From: Streptomyces sp. NBC_01260
GTDB lineage: Bacteria; Actinomycetota; Actinomycetes; Streptomycetales; Streptomycetaceae
Reading direction: 5' to 3'
DNA length: 64,000 nt
Assembly (NCBI RefSeq): GCF_036226405.1
Contig: NZ_CP108464.1
Location: 5,456,001 to 5,520,000 of the forward strand
In this document: positions 45,943 through 52,014 of the stretch, in pieces
How positions within the stretch are numbered: position 1 is the first letter of the stretch
How the letters are laid out: the number at the start of each line of letters is the position of its first letter
The notes under the pieces: model-generated
The model's database searches: none
What the model saw: only the letters and a program-made list of their open reading frames with translations
Told to the model about the DNA's origin: nothing
Position numbers and translations under genes: made by a program

Positions 45943-46812
45943 TCAGGAGGCGGCGGTTGGCGGTGGGGCGGCCGCAAAGCGGTCGTCGGCCCGGGCCAGT
46001 CGCAGCGTGATTCTCGTGACCTTCTGCTTGGCCGTGCTGATGTCGATCGTGGCGAGAGGATGTCCTCCCGGGGCGATCAGGTACACCGGTTCGCTGTTCA
46101 CGGTGAGTCTGCATGCCGCCTGAATCCGATCACGGAATTGCACGGTCTCGGTGGCGATGTCGACAGCACCGATGACGGCGGTGCGGGCGCCGCGAGGCAG
46201 GAGTGCCGCGTCGGCGTCGCGGACGCTGTCAGAGGCGAGCAACTGGATCATCCTGCGCGTATCCCCGGTTCGGGCTGCTGTCAGGAAGGCTTCGACGATC
46301 GGCTGATCCGGTCGGCTGTGCTGTGCCGAGGCATCCTGGGCGCTGTCGAGGCGTTGCCGAGCCCGGCTGGCGTGCTTCTTGGCACTGGGCACTGTCCCGC
46401 CCAGCACGTCCGCGATCTGGTCGAACGGCACAGAGAACAGGTCGTGCAGGACGTACGCGACCCGTTGGGGCGGGGTCAACTGGTTCAACAGGACCATGAG
46501 CGCCCGGGAGACGTCCTCCGTGCGGAGGACCGCTTCGTCCGCAGCCAGTTCTGCGGCCGGGACGGCGCCCGCGAGCAGCGGCGCTTCGTTGCGACGGCGT
46601 CGGGCACGCAGCTCGTCAAGGCAGACCCTGGCGATGACAGTCGTGAGCCAGGCCGACGGGTTCTCGATCGATGGTGAGGATCGGGCAGTCATGGCCCGCA
46701 GCCATGCCGTTTGGACGGCATCCTGGGCGTCATGGGCCGAGCCGAGCATGCGGTGGGCAGCCGACAGCAGATGCGGTCGCGCGGCCTCGAATTCTTCGAC
46801 CGTGATCGGCAT
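45943..46812 (-). CDS. ECF sigma factor, ECF41/SigJ-like with C-terminal SnoaL-type extension
   Basis: 289 residues. Sigma-2 region (about 5-75: FEAARPHLLSAAHRMLGSAHDAQDAVQTAWLRA), sigma-4 region (about 105-165: LTPPQRVAYVLHDLFSVPFDQIADVLG), then a C-terminal NTF2/SnoaL-like domain (about 175-285) as in ECF41 factors, which lack a separate anti-sigma factor. Start at 46812 chosen for AAAGGTGA upstream. A sequence matching the ECF41 promoter (TGTCAC...CGTC) lies between it and the divergent small gene plus DoxX gene, its probable target. Confidence 0.88.
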   Translation of the reverse strand: MPITVEEFEAARPHLLSAAHRMLGSAHDAQDAVQTAWLRAMTARSSPSIENPSAWLTTVIARVCLDELRARRRRNEAPLLAGAVPAAELAADEAVLRTEDVSRALMVLLNQLTPPQRVAYVLHDLFSVPFDQIADVLGGTVPSAKKHASRARQRLDSAQDASAQHSRPDQPIVEAFLTAARTGDTRRMIQLLASDSVRDADAALLPRGARTAVIGAVDIATETVQFRDRIQAACRLTVNSEPVYLIAPGGHPLATIDISTAKQKVTRITLRLARADDRFAAAPPPTAAS

Positions 46813-46815
46813 GGG

Positions 46816-46842
46816 TGTCACCTTTCGGGGCCGGCGGACGTC
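46816..46842 (+). promoter_or_regulatory. Predicted ECF41-type promoter
   Basis: TGTCAC (46816-46821) and CGTC (46839-46842) separated by 17 nt, matching the known ECF41 pattern TGTCACA-n16-CGTC. It points at the small gene and DoxX gene transcribed away from the sigma factor. Confidence 0.65.
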
Positions 46843-46895
46843 AGGACGGTCGGTTGAACCCATTCCTGTTCGCATCCCGAGGAGATGACAACGTC

Positions 46896-47138
46896 ATGAG
46901 CCTACAGACCGTGCGGTTCCGCACCGACAACGACACAGATGCCGAGGTCCGGTCGCAGCGCGCGAAGGTGTTCGCCGCCGTTCGGGAGGCATCACTCCAG
47001 GGCGCGGTCAGCACGGCGTACGCCAGTGAGTCGGCACCGGACTTCGACCCGGCTCGGCTGCGAGACCTGATCGGCCGATCCGCGGGAGCGCCGGTTCCAC
47101 CGGAACGGTTCGTCGTCGTGGGGGCGTGCAACTCGTGA
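46896..47138 (+). CDS. Small protein in ECF41-controlled unit, function unknown
   Basis: 80 residues, no membrane segment or known domain (SLQTVRFRTDNDTDAEVRSQ, ending RFVVVGACNS). ATG at 46896, with GAGGAG about 12 bases before. Its stop overlaps the GTG of the DoxX gene (GTGA), indicating coupling. Not recognised. Confidence 0.6.
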   Translation: MSLQTVRFRTDNDTDAEVRSQRAKVFAAVREASLQGAVSTAYASESAPDFDPARLRDLIGRSAGAPVPPERFVVVGACNS

Positions 47139-47491
47139 GCCTCGTACTGATCATCGCCACTGATGGGTGCGTCGTCGCGAACGTGTTCATCGCGGTCGCG
47201 GACTATGCGCGGGCACCGTTCGTGCTCGCGAACTTCGCCGAGGTCCGATTCCTGCCGCCGACTGCGTTGCCGTATCTGGCAACCCTCAAACTCGCAGGCG
47301 CTATCGGCCTTCTCGTGGGACTTCTCGGGGTCCGCTGGCTGGGCCTGGCGGCAGGAGTCGGCTTGACCGCGTTCTTCGTCGGCGCGGTCCTGACTCACGT
47401 CCGCGCCCGTGTCTTCCACAACATCGCAGTCCCGGGCGGCTACCTGCTACTCGCAGTCGCCGCGGCCAGCTTCTTCGTGAGCAAGCCATGA
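47135..47491 (+). CDS. DoxX-like membrane protein
   Basis: 118 residues with four hydrophobic helices: LVLIIATDGCVVANVFIAVA, YLATLKLAGAIGLLVGLLGV, GLAAGVGLTAFFVGAVLTHV and YLLLAVAAASFFV; the HVRAR turn after helix 3 is DoxX_2-like. GTG at 47135 overlaps the preceding stop by 4 bp; another GTG nine bases upstream is possible. DoxX proteins take part in thiol/redox stress responses, a plausible output for the adjacent ECF41 sigma factor. Confidence 0.8.
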   Translation: MSLVLIIATDGCVVANVFIAVADYARAPFVLANFAEVRFLPPTALPYLATLKLAGAIGLLVGLLGVRWLGLAAGVGLTAFFVGAVLTHVRARVFHNIAVPGGYLLLAVAAASFFVSKP

Positions 47492-47589
47492 CTCACGCCG
47501 ACGCCGTTCGGAACGTGCACCGCAACCACCACCGGCCCCACAGCGCTGCCGGCGCTTCTCCGCCGGCAGCGTCGCCATGGCTCGTACTC

Positions 47590-48081
47590 CTAGGAGTTCC
47601 GGTCGCCCTCAACGTTGGCGACCATCCTGCGCAGCACCTTGAGCGCGGCCACGTACTCCTCGTCGCTGATGCCGTCGTGGACCACGGCGCGCAGCTCGGT
47701 CACCAGCTCGCGCAGCCGCACCCTGGCCGCCTCCCCGGCATCGGTGAGGCGCAGGAGCTTTCCGGTGTCGATCGAGAGCCAGCCACGGTGGATCAGCTGG
47801 TCGACGACCCGTGAAATCTCGTGCGGCCCGTCCGTCAGGGGAGTCAGCTGACTGACGACCTCCTCGCGACTCGGCGTTGCGGGCCCGCCGTTCACGCGGT
47901 TCAACACCCAGTACTGCGGCTGTGTGACGTCGATTGCGGCCATGGCGTCACGCAGGTGACGGGTGACGGCCGAGTGGGCGAGACCACTCCAGTAACCGAT
48001 GGGCTGGGTGGCCAACATGTCGTCGGTGGCGGTCGGATCAGCCGGGGCCTGGTCGGTGGTGGTGCCGGTCAGCGGTCTCAT
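47590..48081 (-). CDS. MarR-family regulator
   Basis: 163 residues. The winged helix-turn-helix spans about 50-125: SAVTRHLRDAMAAIDVTQPQYWVLNRV, then REEVVSQLTPLTDGPHEISRVVDQLIHRGWLSIDTGKLLRLTDAG. The wing is shortened compared with classical MarR. The gene it may once have controlled, upstream on the same strand, survives only as an SDR-like tail. Ligand unknown. Confidence 0.85.
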   Translation of the reverse strand: MRPLTGTTTDQAPADPTATDDMLATQPIGYWSGLAHSAVTRHLRDAMAAIDVTQPQYWVLNRVNGGPATPSREEVVSQLTPLTDGPHEISRVVDQLIHRGWLSIDTGKLLRLTDAGEAARVRLRELVTELRAVVHDGISDEEYVAALKVLRRMVANVEGDRNS

Positions 48082-48135
48082 GACGGCGACGCTACATCGG
48101 ACAGGCCCCGGCGCACGTGGATCGCCGGACGGCCC

Positions 48136-48228
48136 TCAGCGGGCCACCGCGAAAGCGCCGACGCCCGTGAGGTCGGCCGACAACGCCCAAAGCCGAGCAG
48201 CCTGTTCGGGGTCGGCTCGGACGCCGGT
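48136..48228 (-). pseudogene. Short-chain dehydrogenase, C-terminal remnant
   Basis: The minus strand encodes GVRADPEQAARLWALSADLTGV to a TGA, which looks like the end of an atypical SDR ketoreductase (the DPEQARRLWELS...TG tail). An in-frame stop precedes it, so only about 30 codons remain. Confidence 0.45.
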
Positions 48229-48280
48229 TCACGAGGTCGCGAACCGGTTCCCCCGTGACGACCTTGCCGACGGTTTCATG

Positions 48281-48520
48281 GCGTACGTCTTCGGGGACAC
48301 GCGGGACGTCGCAGCGAGCCGCCCGCCGTCCAAGGACGGCGGACTCGCCGCCATCAGCACCGCACCCCGTTACCTCCTCCCTCTCCGCCCGCGCGCCCTG
48401 GTCACGGGATACGAGGCGCAGGACCCGCCGGCCGGGCAACCCGGTGGGCTGAGTCGCGCGGAGATGATCGCTGAGCTCAGGGGCGGAGCAGGGCTGTTCG
48501 AGAGGCCCGCAGGGAGTTGA
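48281..48520 (+). CDS. Possible small coding remnant, unidentified
   Basis: 79 codons from ATG (MAYVFGDTRDVAASRPPS) with third-position GC compatible with coding, open further upstream without a start. No family recognised and no ribosome site; may be part of a decayed gene. The whole 48082-48664 stretch otherwise holds only the SDR tail. Confidence 0.2.
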   Translation, partial: AYVFGDTRDVAASRPPSKDGGLAAISTAPRYLLPLRPRALVTGYEAQDPPAGQPGGLSRAEMIAELRGGAGLFERPAGS

Positions 48521-48664
48521 GAGCGAAGTGGGCGCGGCGGGTGCTGCTGGAGCGGCGTCGGGCGCGTGGGCGAGCGCTCACATCACTCTCAACTCCGGGT
48601 TGGGGGCGTTGGTGGCCGGCTGCTCGGTGGAGAGGACGGTTATCCCGCCGGCCGTGCCTCGACT

Positions 48665-49285
48665 TCAGGAGCGGAAGCCGATAACGCCGTAGCCCGGTCG
48701 TGCTTCAGCGTGCCGCATCCAGGTGAGGCACTGCATGACAGCGTCCAGGACCTCGGGCTCCAGCGGCGGGGCTTGGCCCGACTCGTCGACCGCGCGTTTG
48801 GTGGCCTCGAACTGCTGGAGCGCCTGGGCGACGTGTTCGGGAGCCCACTCGCCGCAGCCCGGTGTGTACGTGTAGGGCAGTGGAGCCGGCGGATCGCTGT
48901 GGCTGAAGGAGTCCACGGACACAGCGGTGATACCCAGGGCCTCCAGGCCCTGGTCGACGACAGACAGCCAGTCGCCTTTGTGCGGTGTGAAGCAGTCGTT
49001 GGGCAGGAAGGTGCCGGTGAGCGTGCATATTCGCTGGTAGGCGTAGCTGTACTGGAAGGCGTGGTCCCGGTTTTCGCTGAAGGGGCCGCCGTGGATGACC
49101 GCGGAGAGTGCCTCGTCTGCCGTGGGGGAGCCTTGCTCGATCGCGTGACTGTGGTAGTCGTCGTCGCGGGTCAGGTCGTCCCCGAATTCGGCGCGTATCA
49201 CGTTCAGCAATTGGTCATCGCGGGATCCGACCAGGGCGCGCGTAGCGGCCACGTCCAGCAGGTAGACGCTCAAGGAAGAACTCAT
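48665..49285 (-). CDS. DUF7691-like protein, possible immunity or accessory gene
   Basis: 206 residues, acidic, no signal or membrane segment: SLSVYLLDVAATRALVGSRD at the start and a region near FSENRDHAFQYSYAYQRIC in the middle, then TPGCGEWAPEHV. I recall proteins of this type (DUF7691) in streptomycetes but no function. Position next to the Imm49 array and the T7 toxin, an acidic composition and a stand-alone small cytosolic protein would fit an immunity role. ATG at 49285. Confidence 0.6.
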   Translation of the reverse strand: MSSSLSVYLLDVAATRALVGSRDDQLLNVIRAEFGDDLTRDDDYHSHAIEQGSPTADEALSAVIHGGPFSENRDHAFQYSYAYQRICTLTGTFLPNDCFTPHKGDWLSVVDQGLEALGITAVSVDSFSHSDPPAPLPYTYTPGCGEWAPEHVAQALQQFEATKRAVDESGQAPPLEPEVLDAVMQCLTWMRHAEARPGYGVIGFRS

Positions 49286-49354
49286 GAGACGAACCCTAGG
49301 CGGTGCCGCTGACACTCCTGCGAGATGTGCCGGACGGCACAGAAGGCCGCTGGC

Positions 49355-49663
49355 CTAGATGATGCGGTCCTTGTGCGGCGATGCGGCACTGGACGTGGTC
49401 CTCGGTCGTGGTCGTGGAGGCGAACATGGCGCAGGCGATCTGCATCGCGTTCACGCAGGCGCCCCAGGTGAGGAAGATCGCTTCCTGCGGTCCAGCAGGC
49501 AGTGACCCTTGGCCAGCAGGAGCGAGGTGTCGAATGCATCGCCCAGACCGGTGGAGTCCGCCTCCAGACTGTCGATCCACCCGTCGGCGCTCTCCTGGAG
49601 AACAGCGAGGCCGGCTTCCGCGTTCCCTGTGGGAAGGGGATGGCGGGAAACCGTGGCGACCAA
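49355..49663 (-). pseudogene. Imm49-type immunity gene, N-terminal remnant with frameshift
   Basis: From TTG at 49663 the frame gives LVATVSRHPLPTG, aligning with the start of the intact neighbour (VTISRHG), then LLLAKGHCLLD. One base is missing near 49489; the other frame continues EAIFLTWGACVNAMQIACAMF and QCRIAAQ, matching Imm49 segments TWEAVVNAMQVGSAIF and ECRIHHE, and stops at TAG 49355. The C-terminal 150 residues are absent. Confidence 0.75.
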
Positions 49664-49697
49664 TGTGTCGCTCTTCAGGAGATCGATCAGGGACGTG

Positions 49698-50561
49698 TCA
49701 GACGGGGAACTCTCCGACCCAGCTGCGCTGGAGGAGGTGCTGGGGGAGGTATTCGGTTTCGATGTCGATGGGGAAGTCGCCGTCGTAGGCGAGGCATGCG
49801 ATGGCCAGTGGCCCGATAGCCCACAGGCCCTCGATGCTCTCCTCGCGGTCTTCGTCTTTCGTCCAGTAGGTTTTGTGGAGTTCAAGTGCTTCTACGAGGG
49901 CGGTGTTGAAGCTGGCGTGGTCGTGTTTGACGAAGTGGTAGAAGAGGTTGATCGGGGGGTACGAGATGTTTTGCAGCCAGTCTCGCGGGGCGATTTCGGC
50001 CGCGTCGGGGTGGGAGGCCTGGAAGGTTGCGGTGAGGGCCTCAACCATTTCGGGCTGCTGGCGCAACCAATACGCCTGCAGGGTGGCTACCCAGTGGTAG
50101 AGATATTCGTCGTGCTGTGCACCGGAGGCGCGCAGCACGGCCATCGGTACCTCGCAGAGTTCGGTCATGCGCTCCTGGTCGCGGCAGATGACGGCGAAGA
50201 AGAAGGCATCGATCCATGCCGGTGCGTTGATGAAGGTCCGTGGGCCGGTGGCGGGCAGTGCGCGCATTTCGTGATGGATGCGGCACTCGACGGTGCCCCC
50301 GGTGGCACTTGCGGTCCGGAAGATCGCCGATCCAACTTGCATAGCGTTGACCACGGCTTCCCAGGTTTCGATACCTGAGCTTGTGGGGTCGATCGTCGAG
50401 CGGGCCTCGACGCATGTCCGCACGGAGTTCCAAAGTACGTCGAGCATGTGCGGCGACTGTTCGAGAGAGTTGATTGCCTCGATCGTCCTGCGGGATCGGT
50501 TCTGTGCATACCTCTCGTCATCGGGCCCGGGCTCGCCATGGCGTGAGATGGTCACAGTCAC
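49698..50561 (-). CDS. Imm49-family immunity protein (copy 1)
   Basis: 287 residues, predicted cytosolic and mostly helical. Family segments are ETWEAVVNAMQVGSAIF, RALPATGPRTFINAPAWIDAFFFAVICRDQERM, LWAIGPLAIACLAYDGDFPIDIETEYLP and the end SWVGEFPV. Imm49 proteins neutralise nuclease-type polymorphic toxins. GTG start at 50561 behind a perfect AGGAGG. It is clearly a paralogue of the gene at 51132-52001 but diverged, so it probably protects against a different toxin variant. Same direction as the T7 operon. Confidence 0.85.
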   Translation of the reverse strand: MTVTISRHGEPGPDDERYAQNRSRRTIEAINSLEQSPHMLDVLWNSVRTCVEARSTIDPTSSGIETWEAVVNAMQVGSAIFRTASATGGTVECRIHHEMRALPATGPRTFINAPAWIDAFFFAVICRDQERMTELCEVPMAVLRASGAQHDEYLYHWVATLQAYWLRQQPEMVEALTATFQASHPDAAEIAPRDWLQNISYPPINLFYHFVKHDHASFNTALVEALELHKTYWTKDEDREESIEGLWAIGPLAIACLAYDGDFPIDIETEYLPQHLLQRSWVGEFPV

Positions 50562-50609
50562 GAAGGCCTCCTGGGCCGTCCATCAGGGCACGCGTCACTG
50601 GGCGGATCG

Positions 50610-50904
50610 TCAGGTGGGGAACTCGCCAGCCCACGTTGCCCTCAAGAGGTGTCCGGGCATGTAGTCCGACTCGATCTCGATGGAAAAGTCGGCGTCGAGT
50701 GCCAAGCAGGCCATGGCTAGCGGGGCCAAGGCGACCCATCCGTAGCAGGAGTCGGCTCGCTCCTGATCAGTTGTCCAATAGGCCTTGTGTGCGCGGAGCG
50801 CCTTCTCCAGTGAGCCGAGCTGACCTGCATGGCGCTGATCCATGCTTCCCAAGTGGGTAGCAGATCTGCCTCGGTGTCCAACAGGCAGTGCGACGTCACC
50901 GGGC
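50610..50904 (-). pseudogene. Imm49-type gene with large internal deletion
   Basis: The 5' part reads HCLLDTEADLLPTWEAW then ISAMQVSSA; at about 50818 the frame changes and the Imm49 C-terminus follows (EKALRAHKAYWTTDQERA, LAPLAMACLALDADFSIEIE, ending TWAGEFPT). About 130 residues between the two parts are missing. It is a third, unrelated-in-detail variant, not a copy of either intact gene. Confidence 0.75.
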
Positions 50905-51016
50905 CACCGGGCGCTTCTCCTTCCAGCTTGCGGCTCGGTAGGTAGTCTGTGCCCGCTGAGCCGCCCGGCAGGTTGTCTGCCGTCCCGCCACGCGTCCTGT
51001 CGACACCGGTGCGTCG
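50905..51016 (-). pseudogene. Remnant of an older toxin gene (Gly-rich linker)
   Basis: On the minus strand the bases encode TRGGTADNLPGGSAGTDYLP. The present toxin has GRTPGGSANNLPGGSAGDYLPS at residues 565-586; DNA 50933-51016 and 53101-53182 are alike over about 80 bp with scattered differences. The frame then runs into the Imm49 remnant, so a toxin linker was joined to an immunity fragment by deletion. Confidence 0.7.
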
Positions 51017-51131
51017 TGGCGAGGCGCCTCATGGGTAGGGGCCTCAAGAGGCAAGAACTCCGCGGCGTCCCGGTGTTCCTGTATGTCTCGGGAGGCAGAG
51101 CCTTGCGAGTCTTGAACACCCCTGGTGGTGC

Positions 51132-52001
51132 TCAAGTATCGATTTCACCAGACCAGCCGAACTGCAGCAGTTCTTTTGGTAGATACTCGGATTCGATCTC
51201 GATTGCGAAGCCGTTGTCGAAGGCCATGCATGCGATGGCGAGTGGGGCGAGAGCAACCAAACCGTCACTGCTCAAGGATCGCGCCTCGTCTGCGGTCCAA
51301 TACTGCCTGTGCCAGTAGAGGAACTCGTTCAGCGATGTGTTGAACTTGTCAGCTTCCCCGCGGTTGTAAAGCTGGAATAGTTCAAGCGGTGGGTAAAGGA
51401 TCTTTAGTAGCGTTTCCTTGTCGGCGATCCGGGCGGTCTCGGGGGTGGCGTGACTGATCGCGGCGACCAGATTGCTCCACATGTCGCTTGAGCGGCGGGC
51501 CCAGTAGCTCTGCAGAGCTTCGACCCATTCGTAGACGTACTCGTCGAACACTGCCCCGGATTCGCGGAGGAACGACACTGGTACCTGCATGAGACGGTCG
51601 AGGCGCTCCTCCTCGCGGCAGATCGTCGCCAGGTAGACCGAAGTGAGCCACGAGCCGGCGTGTGTGTAGGAGGTCGGTCCGGTTGCGGGGAGTTGCCGCA
51701 CATCCCCGGCGATCCCGATACGGCAGGGCGGTGCCCCTTCTGTCGCAGTGGCCGAATCGAACAGTGCGGAGCCGACCTGCATGGCTGTGACCCACGCCTC
51801 CCAGGTCTCGATCTTCTCGCCCTGGGGATCGCCGGCACAGCGCGACATGGCCACGGTCAAGCAGCAGTCAAGGGCCCGGGAGCGGGACATCTCCGATACT
51901 TCAAGCCGATCGAGGACCCGATTGGTGCTCTCGGTGAGCGAAGCCATGTCCTCCTGGGTCACCCCTACTGGGAAGTCGTGGCGGGGAACGCTCGTGACCA
52001 C
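51132..52001 (-). CDS. Imm49-family immunity protein (copy 2, cognate of the toxin)
   Basis: 289 residues from GTG at 52001, chosen because GAGGAGAG lies seven bases upstream; the longer frame would overlap the toxin stop. Segments shared with copy 1: ETWEAWVTAMQVGSALF, RQLPATGPTSYTHAGSWLTSVYLATICREEERL, LVALAPLAIACMAFDNGFAIEIESEYLP, ending FGWSGEIDT. It begins 13 bp after the toxin stop codon, the usual place for the cognate immunity gene, so it should bind and block the toxin nuclease in the producer cytoplasm. GC is visibly lower than in the T7 genes. Confidence 0.88.
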   Translation of the reverse strand: MVTSVPRHDFPVGVTQEDMASLTESTNRVLDRLEVSEMSRSRALDCCLTVAMSRCAGDPQGEKIETWEAWVTAMQVGSALFDSATATEGAPPCRIGIAGDVRQLPATGPTSYTHAGSWLTSVYLATICREEERLDRLMQVPVSFLRESGAVFDEYVYEWVEALQSYWARRSSDMWSNLVAAISHATPETARIADKETLLKILYPPLELFQLYNRGEADKFNTSLNEFLYWHRQYWTADEARSLSSDGLVALAPLAIACMAFDNGFAIEIESEYLPKELLQFGWSGEIDT

Positions 52002-52014
52002 TGGTTTCTCTCCT

